From assembly GCF_030317145.1 (NCBI RefSeq), contig NZ_JASZYE010000002.1, positions 496,001-560,000 of the forward strand: a stretch of DNA of 64,000 bases, given 5' to 3'. Position numbers and translations under genes: made by a program. The notes under the pieces were generated by a model, which was given only the letters and a program-made list of their open reading frames with translations, made no database searches and was not told where the DNA came from. This document shows, piece after piece, positions 51,796 through 59,664 of the stretch; position 1 is the stretch's first letter; every line of letters begins with the position of its first letter. The DNA is from Variovorax flavidus (GTDB lineage Bacteria; Pseudomonadota; Gammaproteobacteria; Burkholderiales; Burkholderiaceae_C).

Positions 51796-52041
51796 TCAGG
51801 CAGCGGAGGGTGCCATCTGGGCGCACACGTTGCGCCCGGTGATCGTGAGGCGCAGCCCGCCGCCGTGCCATTCGAGCCAGTTCAGTCTCACGTAGGCATC
51901 GATGTCGTTATCGTCGATCTGGTCGGCCTGGTGCTGCTGCAGGTGCCCGACCGTGGCGGGCAGGGCCTGCCGCAGTCGTTCACGGGCGGCAGCGTCGGCG
52001 GCCGCCTTGAGAGAAACGCGCGTCTGAGAATTCGATGCCAT
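51796..52041 (-). CDS. hypothetical protein of 81 residues
   Basis: A small, probably cytosolic protein with an N-terminal helix (RVSLKAAADAAARERLRQAL) and a compact C-terminal part (DIDAYVRLNWLEWHGGGLRLTITGRNVC) that resembles a winged-helix wing. GAGGAG lies upstream but 16 bases from the ATG. It is convergent with the RcnB-like gene. I do not recognise a family. Confidence 0.6.
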   Translation of the reverse strand: MASNSQTRVSLKAAADAAARERLRQALPATVGHLQQHQADQIDDNDIDAYVRLNWLEWHGGGLRLTITGRNVCAQMAPSAA

Positions 52042-52160
52042 GGCTGATTCGATCTGATCGCTGAGGAGATCGCACCAATGTACGCTTCCTGTACGTTTCG
52101 TCACGGACCTTTTTCTCGTTATCGCGCAGGACAAACCCCGAGGCTTGTCCCTATGGACCT

Positions 52161-52646
52161 TTACTTGCGCTGCTTCAACAGCTTGCTGACCTCGTCCACG
52201 TTGTCCTGAATGCGACGGCGCACCACGTCGAAGGCTTCGGACTGCGACTTCGCCGCCATCTCCGACAGCTCGCGAATGTCGTCGAGCGCCTGCTTGAACG
52301 CCGCCTTGCCCATGGCGTCGAGCTTGGCGAGGTTTTCGCGCGGGTCCGTGCCCGCCGCCATGCCCTTCACCGTGCCCTGCCAATCCTCGATCGAGCTCTT
52401 GAGCATCTCGGTCTGGCGCTGGACCACGGCCTGGAGCCCCTGGTAGGACTTCTCGTTGGCCTGCACCAGCGCCTGCAGGTCCTTGCGCCCGCTCTCGACG
52501 ATGGAGCCCGCCAGCGGAAGGCTCTGGAGCCGCTCGGCCATGCCCTTCAGCGGCTTGATGAAAGCGTCCTGGACGTCTTCCGCCGTCGGGATGCCCGCGG
52601 GGCGTGCCTTCTTTGCGCTGGTGGTGCTCGATTTGCTGGTTGCCAT
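52161..52646 (-). CDS. phasin family protein
   Basis: A 161-residue, almost fully helical protein with a Lys/Ala/Ser-rich start and an amphipathic phasin-like repeat (AERLQSLPLAGSIVESGRKDLQALVQANEKSYQGLQAVVQRQTEMLKSSIEDWQ). Phasins cover PHA granules and may act as scaffolds. It is unlike the phasin-like protein at 2469-2969 in sequence, and no PhaR-type palindrome precedes it. Confidence 0.75.
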   Translation of the reverse strand: MATSKSSTTSAKKARPAGIPTAEDVQDAFIKPLKGMAERLQSLPLAGSIVESGRKDLQALVQANEKSYQGLQAVVQRQTEMLKSSIEDWQGTVKGMAAGTDPRENLAKLDAMGKAAFKQALDDIRELSEMAAKSQSEAFDVVRRRIQDNVDEVSKLLKQRK

Positions 52647-52717
52647 TGCGTAGTCTCCAGATGGGTGTTGGGGCTGCCACGATAGCCCTCCGGGCGGTTT
52701 CGTGGAAGCCCTGCCCG

Positions 52718-53170
52718 CTACTTCACCAGCTTCAGCGTTCCCTTCATGAGCGAAGAGTGGCCCGGGAAGGAGCAGAAATAGGTGTAGCTCTCGGTCGCGC
52801 CGAGCTTGGACGGCGAGAAGCTGACGCTGTCGCTCTCGCCACCGCCGATGATCTTCGTGTGCGCCACGACGCGGGCATCGCCGGCCTTGACATAGTCCTG
52901 CGCCGCGCCTGCCGAGATGCCGTCGGCGGCAACGGCCGCCACGTCGGCCGTCTTGCTCAGCACCCAGTTGTGGCCCATGGCCTGCTTCGGCAGCTTGCCG
53001 GTGTGCTTGAGCTTGATGGTGAATTCCTTGCAGCTCTGGCTCACCTCGATGGCGGACTTGTTGAATTGCATGGCATCGTTGCCTTCGATCTCGACCGTGC
53101 AGTCGGCGGCGAGGGCAGGGACGGAGGCGAGCGCCAGTGCGGCGATGACAGCGAGGCGAGGGTAGTGCAC
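52718..53170 (-). CDS. azu: azurin
   Basis: A 150-residue blue copper protein. The signal peptide (residues 1-22) is followed by the mature start [16 protein letters not shown]. Copper ligands are His67 (GHNWV), Cys133, His138 and Met142 ([14 protein letters not shown]); Cys24 and Cys47 give the disulfide. It carries electrons in the periplasm, for example to nitrite reductase or peroxidase. The GTG at 53170 has AGGAG 9 bases upstream and begins the signal peptide correctly. A degenerate FNR/Anr box and a 5' hairpin lie upstream. Confidence 0.95.
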   Translation of the reverse strand: MHYPRLAVIAALALASVPALAADCTVEIEGNDAMQFNKSAIEVSQSCKEFTIKLKHTGKLPKQAMGHNWVLSKTADVAAVAADGISAGAAQDYVKAGDARVVAHTKIIGGGESDSVSFSPSKLGATESYTYFCSFPGHSSLMKGTLKLVK

Positions 53171-53196
53171 GGATGGGTCTCCTGAGTCGAGGTCAG

Positions 53197-53217
53197 GCGG
53201 ACGCACCGTGCGTCCGC
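53197..53217 (-). promoter_or_regulatory. 5' hairpin in the azurin leader
   Basis: GCGGACGCA and TGCGTCCGC form a perfect 9-base stem with a 3-base loop, 27 bases before the azurin start. If transcription begins near 53220, this is the very 5' end of the mRNA. Confidence 0.5.
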
Positions 53218-53253
53218 GATCGCCGCATTGTCGGCTGCGGCGGTCCCCCTTTC

Positions 53254-53267
53254 CTGATCTGGGTCAA
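53254..53267 (-). promoter_or_regulatory. degenerate FNR/Anr box upstream of azurin
   Basis: On the minus strand it reads TTGACCCAGATCAG, two mismatches from TTGAT-N4-ATCAA. A -10-like GACAAT lies at 53227-53232, placing the box near -41 of a start at about 53220, the class II activator position. Confidence 0.45.
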
Positions 53268-53278
53268 CGCCGTTGCGA

Positions 53279-53710
53279 TCAGGCGGCCGCGGCAGCAAGC
53301 GCTGCGGCAGCGCGATCCGGCGCGAAGCGCGTGCCCCGCAGGTGCAGCGCCAGCGCCGCATCCATGGTCTGGACGTGCTTGCAGTACCAGTCCCGCAACT
53401 GCCACGCCATCTGCCGGACGTGGAGCCACTGGCCCTCGTCGGCCAGGACCATGCCTTCGCGCATCACCTCGAGCACCACGCGGTGCTGGAGGTGATGGTC
53501 CCTGCGCGATGCGTGGCCGGTCGCGTCCATCCAGCTGTCTTCGCGCGCGAAACTCTCCGAGGCGCACGCCACGAGGTCGCGCCATGCGTCGGGCAGGTTC
53601 CGGTCGTCGGCCGAGTCGGCGATCGCGAGCAGGCCCATGAAACGTCCGTGGGCCTCGTCCATGAATGGCAGGTCGAGGGAGAGCGCGTCGAGTGCAGCCG
53701 TGGCAGCCAT
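53279..53710 (-). CDS. hemerythrin-like protein with one altered iron ligand
   Basis: A 143-residue four-helix protein of the bacteriohemerythrin type. Ligand positions present are His21 (DEAHGRF), Glu57, His72 and His76 (DHHLQH), His112 and Asp117 (YCKHVQTMD). The His of the usual HFxxEE motif is Ser53 (SESFARED). Six of seven di-iron ligands therefore remain. Hemerythrins bind O2 or sense and scavenge NO and iron; the change may favour a different chemistry. AAGGAG lies 5 bases before the ATG. Confidence 0.7.
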   Translation of the reverse strand: MAATAALDALSLDLPFMDEAHGRFMGLLAIADSADDRNLPDAWRDLVACASESFAREDSWMDATGHASRRDHHLQHRVVLEVMREGMVLADEGQWLHVRQMAWQLRDWYCKHVQTMDAALALHLRGTRFAPDRAAAALAAAAA

Positions 53711-53763
53711 GTGATCTCCTTGATGGAAAAGCACAAGGCTATCTGCGCACCGCGTCCGCGCAT

Positions 53764-53777
53764 TTGATGTGGGACAA
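53764..53777 (-). promoter_or_regulatory. degenerate FNR/Anr box upstream of the hemerythrin-like gene
   Basis: On the minus strand it reads TTGTCCCACATCAA, two mismatches from the consensus, both in one half-site. A TAGCCT at 53736-53741 fits the -10 place for an activator centred at -41. Confidence 0.4.
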
Positions 53778-53829
53778 GCATTGCGCGATCCCGCCGGACG
53801 GGATCGGCCGCTGCCCCGGGGATGCGCCC

Positions 53830-54102
53830 TCAGCGCGCCGCGAACGCAGCGTCGGGCAATTCGATCTTGACTTCCAGCACCTCGAGATCGTCCTGCTTCT
53901 CGAGGTGGACCTTGATGTCCTCGGCCTTGATCGACACGTATTTCGAGATCACCGCGATCAGCTCGCGCTGAAGCTCCGGCAGGTAGTCGGGCCGCTTGCC
54001 GCCCAGGCTGCTGCGCTCGTGCGCAAGGATGATCTGCAGCCGCTCCTTGGCGACACTGGCCGTTTTCTTCTTTTCACCCAGCAGAAAGGAAAAGAGGGAC
54101 AT
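53830..54102 (-). CDS. minE: cell-division topological specificity factor MinE
   Basis: A 90-residue MinE. The N-terminal membrane and MinD-contact region ([31 protein letters not shown]) precedes the C-terminal dimer domain ([19 protein letters not shown]). It stimulates MinD ATPase and drives pole-to-pole oscillation. It follows minD by 3 bases. Confidence 0.96.
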   Translation of the reverse strand: MSLFSFLLGEKKKTASVAKERLQIILAHERSSLGGKRPDYLPELQRELIAVISKYVSIKAEDIKVHLEKQDDLEVLEVKIELPDAAFAAR

Positions 54103-54105
54103 TGG

Positions 54106-54921
54106 CTACCTCGTTCCGAAGATTCGTTTGAAGAAGCCCGGCTTCTCGGCGTCGACGAAGCGCATCGGCTTGTCTTCGCCCAGGAAGCGCGCCACCACGT
54201 CGGTGTAGGCCTGCGCGACGTCGGTGTCCTTGTCGTGGATCGCAGGCACGCCCTGGTTGGACGCCTGCAGCACGCTCTCGGATTCGGGAATGACGCCGAT
54301 CAGCTTGATGCGCAGGATGTCCTGAATGTCTTCCAGCGACAGCATCTGCCCGCCCGCCACGCGGTTGGGGTTGTAGCGCGTGATCAGAAGGTGTTCCTTG
54401 ATCGGCTCGCCGCCTTCCTTGGCGCGCTTGGTCTTGGAGCTCAGCATGCCCAGGATGCGGTCGGAGTCGCGCACCGAGGACACCTCGGGGTTGGTCACGA
54501 CCAGCGCCTCGTCGGCGAAGTGCATGGCCATCAGCGCGCCGACCTCGATGCCCGCGGGCGAGTCGCACACGATGTAGTCGAAGCCCTGGTCGGCGAGTTC
54601 CTTCAGGATCTTCTCGACGCCTTCCTGCGTCAGCGCGTCCTTGTCGCGCGTCTGCGAGGCGGCCAGCACGAACAGGTTGTCGCACTGCTTGTCCTTGATG
54701 AGCGCCTGGCTCAGGTTGGCCTCGCCCTGGATCACGTTGATGAGGTCGTACACCACGCGCCGCTCGCAGCCCATGATCAGGTCCAGGTTGCGCAGGCCCA
54801 CGTCGAAGTCGATCACCGCCGTCTTCTTGCCCGCGAGGGCGAGCCCCGATGCAAAGCTCGCGCTCGTGGTCGTCTTGCCGACGCCGCCCTTGCCCGAGGT
54901 CACCACCACAATTTTGGCCAT
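54106..54921 (-). CDS. minD: septum site-determining ATPase MinD
   Basis: A 271-residue deviant-Walker ATPase. Walker A' is KGGVGKTTTSASFASGLA, followed by DFDVGLRNLDLIMG and YIVCDSPAGIE. The C-terminal amphipathic membrane helix (GFFKRIFG) is present. ATP-bound MinD recruits MinC to the membrane. Two ATG codons are near; the one at 54921 has AAGGA at proper spacing, whereas the one at 54927 almost touches it. Confidence 0.97.
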   Translation of the reverse strand: MAKIVVVTSGKGGVGKTTTSASFASGLALAGKKTAVIDFDVGLRNLDLIMGCERRVVYDLINVIQGEANLSQALIKDKQCDNLFVLAASQTRDKDALTQEGVEKILKELADQGFDYIVCDSPAGIEVGALMAMHFADEALVVTNPEVSSVRDSDRILGMLSSKTKRAKEGGEPIKEHLLITRYNPNRVAGGQMLSLEDIQDILRIKLIGVIPESESVLQASNQGVPAIHDKDTDVAQAYTDVVARFLGEDKPMRFVDAEKPGFFKRIFGTR

Positions 54922-54972
54922 TGCCATTCCTTCTTATGTTCGTTCAGTTGTTCAGTTGATCGAGGCGCCGGA

Positions 54973-55740
54973 TCAGGAGATCGGGTCCATCACGATCTTC
55001 TTGTCGTCCAGCCAGATCTGTGCCGCCTTGCCCGCGATCTCGGCGGGCAGGGCGACTTCGACCGTGCGATAGATGCCTGCAATGGCGACCAGCTGCGCCT
55101 CCATGCAGGTCGTGAAGATGCGCGCCTCGGTGTTGCCGCGCGCGCCGGCGATCGCCTTGCCGCGCAGTGGTGCGTACACGTGGACGTTGCCGTCGGCGAT
55201 CACTTCCGCGCCAAAACTCACGACGGCGGTCACGATCACGTCGCCGCCGCGTGCATAGACCTGCTGGCCGGAGCGCAGCGGGCGGTCGATGACCAGCGTG
55301 CCGTTGGCCGGCACCTGCACTTCGCGCACGATCTGCGGCGCTTCGCTCACGGGCTCCGCCGGCGGCGCGGGCGCGCGGGGCGTGGGCGTGGGAGCGACCG
55401 GCATCGCGGTGATCGAGAGGCCGGCGGCGCGCGCCGCGATGTTCTGCGCATCGCTGCCGCCACGCACGGCCACGGGCTGCGTCTGGTGGCGCGCGAGCAG
55501 GCCGCGCAAGGCGGTGAAGTCGAGTTCGGCGTCGGCGCCGGACTCGTCGTCCTGCAATTGCGAGAGGTCGATGACCACCGGCTCCTGTTCAAAGAAGTCG
55601 GGCGAGTCTGCCAACTGGGCGTCGAGCGCCTCCGCCAGCACATCGAGATCAGCCGTCTTGAGGATGACCGCGATCAACGGCAGCGTTGCGCTCTTGAATT
55701 CAAATACCGCCTTGGTGCGCGCGGCGGAAGCATCGGCCAT
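54973..55740 (-). CDS. minC: septum site-determining protein MinC
   Basis: A 255-residue inhibitor of FtsZ assembly. The N-terminal domain (residues 1-110) binds FtsZ. An Ala/Pro linker (MPVAPTPTPRAPAPPAEPV) is followed by the right-handed beta-helix domain (DRPLRSGQQVYARGGDVIVTAVVSFGAEVIADGNVHVYAPLRGKAIAGARGN). First gene of minCDE, with 51 bases to minD. Confidence 0.95.
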   Translation of the reverse strand: MADASAARTKAVFEFKSATLPLIAVILKTADLDVLAEALDAQLADSPDFFEQEPVVIDLSQLQDDESGADAELDFTALRGLLARHQTQPVAVRGGSDAQNIAARAAGLSITAMPVAPTPTPRAPAPPAEPVSEAPQIVREVQVPANGTLVIDRPLRSGQQVYARGGDVIVTAVVSFGAEVIADGNVHVYAPLRGKAIAGARGNTEARIFTTCMEAQLVAIAGIYRTVEVALPAEIAGKAAQIWLDDKKIVMDPIS

Positions 55741-55760
55741 GGAAAACGTAGGTACGAAAA

Positions 55761-55804
55761 GCGTTGGAGTCTAACGGGCACTGGGCTCCAATGACCTCCA
55801 ACGC
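55761..55804. promoter_or_regulatory. inverted repeat upstream of minC
   Basis: GCGTTGGAG at 55761-55769 and CTCCAACGC at 55796-55804 are perfect complements 26 bases apart, 21 bases upstream of the minC start. They could be an operator or a leader stem; no regulator of min genes with such a site is known to me. Confidence 0.35.
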
Positions 55805-55878
55805 CCGAATATCGACGACGGTGCACAACAGCTCTTGCACGACGTTGCACTTTCCGGGGCCGTCACGCCCCTCGTCGA

Positions 55879-57243
55879 TCAGTTGCGGGAGCGTCCGAGC
55901 AGCGCGTAGAGCAGGATCGCACCGAAGGTCGCGGTGCCGATGCCGCCCAGGGCGAACTGGCCGAACTTCAGCGTGAAATCCCCCGTGCCGAGGATCAGCG
56001 TGATGGCCGCGACGATCAGGTTCTTGTTCTGCGAGAAGTCCACGCGGTTGTCGACCCAGATCTTCGCGCCCGCCACGGCGATCAGGCCGAACACCACGAT
56101 GCTCACGCCGCCCATCACCGGCAGCGGAATCGCCTGCACCAGCGCGCCGAACTTGGGGCTGAACCCCAGCACCAGCGCGATCAGCGCCGCGACGACGAAC
56201 ATCGCCGTCGAATAGATCTTGGTGGCCGCCATCACGCCGATGTTCTCGGCGTAGGTCGTCACGCCCGTGCCGCCGACCGCTCCACTCACCATGGTCGCGA
56301 TGCCGTCGCCGATGAAGGCGCGGCCCAGGTAGGGGTTGAGATCGCGCCCCGTCATGGCGCCGACCGCCTTCAGGTGGCCGAGGTTCTCCGCCACCAGGAT
56401 CACCGCCACGGGCGCGATCAGCAGGATGGCGTTGACTTCGAACACCGGCGACGAGAACGTCGGCAGCCCGAACCACGGCGCCGCGGCCAGCGGGCCGAGG
56501 TCGATCGGCTTGCCCAGCCCGAGGCCGTTGGTCAGCACCGCGTAGATGACGCTCGCCACGATCAGGCCCATGAGGATCAGCAGGCGCTGGATCATCCCGC
56601 GCGAATACACCGCGATCAGGCCCACGCACAGGAAGGTCAGCGCCTGGATCCACGTGTCGAAGCCCGTGGGCGCCATGTTCTTGATCGGCACGCTCGCCAG
56701 GTTGAGCCCGATCACCGCCACCACCGCGCCGGTGACCACCGGCGGCATCAGCCGCTCGATCCAGTGCACCGCGACGTCCTGCTCGACTTCCTCCACCTCG
56801 ATGCCCTCGAGCCCGCGCACCGGCGCGCGCTTGGTGTGGCGTTCGTTCGTGAAGTGCACCAGCACGCCGATCAGCGTGTAGACCAGGCCGCAGGCGATGA
56901 TGCCGCCCAGCGCCACGCCGAGGTTGCCGTTCGGCCCCGAGCCCGCGTAGCCGCTCGCCGCGATCACCACGCCGATGAAGGCGAAGCTCGATCCCAGGTA
57001 GCTCGGAACGCGGCCGCCCGTGATGAAGAAGAAGAGCAACGTGCCGATGCCGCTCATCAGGATCGCGATGTTGGGGTTGAAGCCCATCAGGATCGGCGCC
57101 AGCACCGTGGCGCCGAACATCGCGATCACGTGCTGCACGCCCATCGCCGTGGTCTGCCCCCAGGACAGGCGTTCATCGGGCGCGACGACGGTGCCCGCGG
57201 TGGCGGCGACCTTGCGCCAGCGGGGAAGGTAGGAATCGCTCAT
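55879..57243 (-). CDS. uracil-xanthine permease, NCS2 family
   Basis: A 454-residue transporter with 12-14 membrane helices. The UraA/NAT signatures are GVQHVIAMFGATVLAPILMGFNPNIAI near the start and NLGHLKAVGAMTGRDLNPYLGRAFIGDG, with the motif GGTGVTTYAENIGVM. A loop of about 25 residues with EGIEVEEVEQDVAV near residue 145 is longer than in UraA and resembles RutG-type members. It is a proton symporter for uracil or xanthine. Catabolic genes are not adjacent. Confidence 0.9.
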   Translation of the reverse strand: MSDSYLPRWRKVAATAGTVVAPDERLSWGQTTAMGVQHVIAMFGATVLAPILMGFNPNIAILMSGIGTLLFFFITGGRVPSYLGSSFAFIGVVIAASGYAGSGPNGNLGVALGGIIACGLVYTLIGVLVHFTNERHTKRAPVRGLEGIEVEEVEQDVAVHWIERLMPPVVTGAVVAVIGLNLASVPIKNMAPTGFDTWIQALTFLCVGLIAVYSRGMIQRLLILMGLIVASVIYAVLTNGLGLGKPIDLGPLAAAPWFGLPTFSSPVFEVNAILLIAPVAVILVAENLGHLKAVGAMTGRDLNPYLGRAFIGDGIATMVSGAVGGTGVTTYAENIGVMAATKIYSTAMFVVAALIALVLGFSPKFGALVQAIPLPVMGGVSIVVFGLIAVAGAKIWVDNRVDFSQNKNLIVAAITLILGTGDFTLKFGQFALGGIGTATFGAILLYALLGRSRN

Positions 57244-57294
57244 GTCTTGTCTCCTCGGTTGTTTGTCTTGTGGGAGGTGTGCGGAGGGGCCGTA

Positions 57295-57723
57295 TCAGCC
57301 GCCGCGCGGCGCCAGCACGGCCATCGTGATGCGCGAGACGCAGGTCAGCTCGCCCGCTTCGTTCGTCAGGTCGATCTGCCACACCTGCGTGGTGCGGCCC
57401 CGGTGCACGGGCCGCGCGGTGCCGGTCACCCAGCCGCTGGAAGCGGACTTGAGATGGTTCGCATTGATGTCCAGCCCGACCGCGCGATGGCCCTCGGGTG
57501 CCGAGTAGTGGGCGCCGCACGACCCCAGCGTTTCAGCCAGCACCACCGACACGCCGCCATGGAGGATGCCGTAGGGCTGCGTGGTGCGCTTGTCCACCGG
57601 CACGCGGGCGCGGATGAAGTCGTCGCCCACTTCGAGAAATTCGATGCCGAGGTTGGACACGGTCGTGTCGACGTGGCTGCGGGTGAGTTCTTCGATCGAA
57701 ATCTCTTTTTGCCAGATGGGCAT
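57295..57723 (-). CDS. hotdog-fold thioesterase, YdiI/MenI-like
   Basis: A 142-residue 4-hydroxybenzoyl-CoA-type thioesterase. The active-site region QPYGILHGGVSVVLAETLGS carries the HGG loop (His55) and catalytic Glu64; VGLDINANHLKSA follows. E. coli YdiI acts on DHNA-CoA and several aryl- and acyl-CoA compounds. It follows the permease gene by 51 bases upstream on the same strand and may be co-transcribed. Only the last 10 residues vary. Confidence 0.9.
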   Translation of the reverse strand: MPIWQKEISIEELTRSHVDTTVSNLGIEFLEVGDDFIRARVPVDKRTTQPYGILHGGVSVVLAETLGSCGAHYSAPEGHRAVGLDINANHLKSASSGWVTGTARPVHRGRTTQVWQIDLTNEAGELTCVSRITMAVLAPRGG

Positions 57724-57828
57724 GAGGGGGGTCTCCAGGTCAGATGGTCCAAAACTATAGCGATTGGCAGCGAAAACGACGCGCCCATTGCTGACAGTGC
57801 GCCCGCGCGCTGCCCCTAAGCTGGCGGC

Positions 57829-59121
57829 ATGACCCGCGCTCGACGATGGATTGCCGGCTCGCTCGCTGCTGCGGCGCTGCTGCTCGCCGGCCTGGCCGTG
57901 CTGGTCAGCGTGCTGCTGCCGAGCGACGAACAGCTCGCGGCCGATCTCGGCGGGCGCTTCGAGAAGGCTTCCGGCATCGGGCTGCGCATCGGTGCCGCGC
58001 ACTGGGCGCTGCGGCCTTCGCCCGTCGTGGTGCTGGAGGATCTCTCGACCGCGCAGCCGCAGCCGATCACCGTGCGACGCATCGTCGTGCGGCCGCATCT
58101 GTCCGCACTGTGGACCCGCAGGATCGCCGTCGACACCGTGGAGATCGACGGCGCCGTGCTCCCGCGCACCTCCGTGCGTGCGTTCCGCGGGCGCTGGCAG
58201 GCGGACGATGCCGCCGTCGTCGTCGCGGGGGCGTGGACGCTCGCGGAGATCCCGGTCGAACACGTGCGCTTGCGCGACGTGGTGTGGATCGACCGCCGCG
58301 ACATTGCCCTGGCCTACGACGCCGACGTCCGCTTCGATCCGCACTGGCGGCCGCGCGAGGGGCAGCTCAGCCGGCCGGGCGTGACGCCGCCCGCGAGCCT
58401 GCGCATCGAGCGCGAGGGCGCGAAAGACCGCTGGCGCACGCTGATCGACGTCGGCGGCGGCACGTGGAACGGCAATGCCGAACTGCAGGAACTCGACAAG
58501 GGCCGCCTGCGCCTGACGGCGCAACTGGAGCCGAAGAACGTCGACGTCGGTGCGCTGGTGCGCAGCTTCGGCCGGCACAGCGCGGTCGAAGGCAAGTTGC
58601 AGGGGCAGTCCGCGGTCGATGCAGAAGGCGACAACCTGACGGAACTGGTCGGCGCGTTGCACACGCGCACCCGTTTCAGCATCGTGCCGGCGACCCTGGC
58701 GGGCTTCGACCTCGCCAGGATGGTCAGCACCGGCAGCGGCCGAGGCGGGCAGACGAAGCTCGACTCCCTCACCGGCACGCTCGACACGCAAGCCACGGAG
58801 GATGGTGCGATCCTGCGCTACAGCGGCATGAAGGCGCGTTCCGGCGCACTGACCGCGAGCGGCAGCGCCACCGTCATCAACCGGCGCCTCGACGGCGAAG
58901 TGGCGGTCGACATCGTCGACGGCGTGGTCGGCGTGCCGCTCAAGCTCGGCGGCTCGCTCGATGCGCCGCAGCTCTCGCTGACCGGTGCCGCGCTCACGGG
59001 CGCGGCCGTGGGCACGGCGGTGTTGCCCGGCGTCGGCACCGCGATCGGCGCGCGCATCGGGCAGGAGATGGACAAGCTGCTCGGCAACGAGGACGCGAAG
59101 AAGAAGCAGAAGCCCCGCTGA
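57829..59121 (+). CDS. AsmA-like periplasmic protein
   Basis: A 430-residue protein with one N-terminal membrane helix (residues 8-30) and a large periplasmic domain of beta strands. It resembles AsmA/YhjG-type proteins: LEDLSTAQPQPITVRRIVVRPHLSALWTRRIAVDTVEIDGAVLPR, and later LTGTLDTQATEDGAILRYSGMKARSGALTASGSATVINRRLDGEVAV. A glycine/alanine stretch at 390-415 (LTGAAVGTAVLPGVGTAIGARIG) could insert in membrane. AsmA proteins are tied to phospholipid transport between membranes. The start is only weakly supported by a ribosome site. Confidence 0.75.
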   Translation: MTRARRWIAGSLAAAALLLAGLAVLVSVLLPSDEQLAADLGGRFEKASGIGLRIGAAHWALRPSPVVVLEDLSTAQPQPITVRRIVVRPHLSALWTRRIAVDTVEIDGAVLPRTSVRAFRGRWQADDAAVVVAGAWTLAEIPVEHVRLRDVVWIDRRDIALAYDADVRFDPHWRPREGQLSRPGVTPPASLRIEREGAKDRWRTLIDVGGGTWNGNAELQELDKGRLRLTAQLEPKNVDVGALVRSFGRHSAVEGKLQGQSAVDAEGDNLTELVGALHTRTRFSIVPATLAGFDLARMVSTGSGRGGQTKLDSLTGTLDTQATEDGAILRYSGMKARSGALTASGSATVINRRLDGEVAVDIVDGVVGVPLKLGGSLDAPQLSLTGAALTGAAVGTAVLPGVGTAIGARIGQEMDKLLGNEDAKKKQKPR

Positions 59122-59199
59122 GTGCTGCATCCGCCGCCGCCGCTGGCCTCGAAGACAATCCCGGTTTTCGACGATCCAGCCATCCAGAGGTGACCCGCC

Positions 59200-59589
59200 A
59201 TGCACGTCAGCTATTCGGTCTTCACGGAAACGAGCTTCTGGCTGATGGTGGTGGTTTCCGTCGTGCTGCCCTTCGGCATCTACGGCGTGCTGATCGCCAA
59301 GCGGGCGATCTCGCGCAAGACCGTGCTCGTGCTGGGCTTCTCGCTGGTGGCGATCGCGGGTGTCGATGTCTTCTTCCTGCAGCGGCTGGCCACCATCGCG
59401 GCCATCACGCCGTCACTGGCCGATGACGCGCTCTTCGTGTCGGAGGTGCGCGTCGCGCTCTATCTGCTTCCGGCGCTGTTCGCGGGGCTGGGCATCAACG
59501 TGATCTCCCATGTCCTGACAACGCATCTGGCTGCCGCGGAGAAGCGGTTCGCCGAGCAGCAGGCGGACGAATCGGCCTCCGAGGTCTAG
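59200..59589 (+). CDS. hypothetical inner-membrane protein
   Basis: A 129-residue protein with three hydrophobic helices (FWLMVVVSVVLPFGIYGVLI, TVLVLGFSLVAIAGVDVFFL, VALYLLPALFAGLGINVISHVL) and a soluble, acidic C-terminus. AGAGG lies 7 bases before the ATG. It lies just before the FNR box of ccoI. No family is recognised. Confidence 0.75.
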   Translation: MHVSYSVFTETSFWLMVVVSVVLPFGIYGVLIAKRAISRKTVLVLGFSLVAIAGVDVFFLQRLATIAAITPSLADDALFVSEVRVALYLLPALFAGLGINVISHVLTTHLAAAEKRFAEQQADESASEV

Positions 59590-59616
59590 CGGGAAGTGGG
59601 TCCGCAGGCCAGCCCC

Positions 59617-59630
59617 TTGATCTGCATCAA
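59617..59630 (+). promoter_or_regulatory. FNR/Anr box upstream of ccoI
   Basis: TTGATCTGCATCAA is a perfect match to TTGAT-N4-ATCAA. Its centre is 41.5 bases upstream of the ccoI ATG. If it works as a class II activator site, transcription starts at or next to the ATG. Confidence 0.85.
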
Positions 59631-59664
59631 AGCCTGATCCGGAGCAATCGCTAGCCTCGGCGGC

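Noticed and set aside
53665..55794. An open frame of 709 codons across minE, minD and minC on the opposite strand
   Set aside because: All three min genes are canonical; this frame is a shadow of their third-codon-position GC bias.
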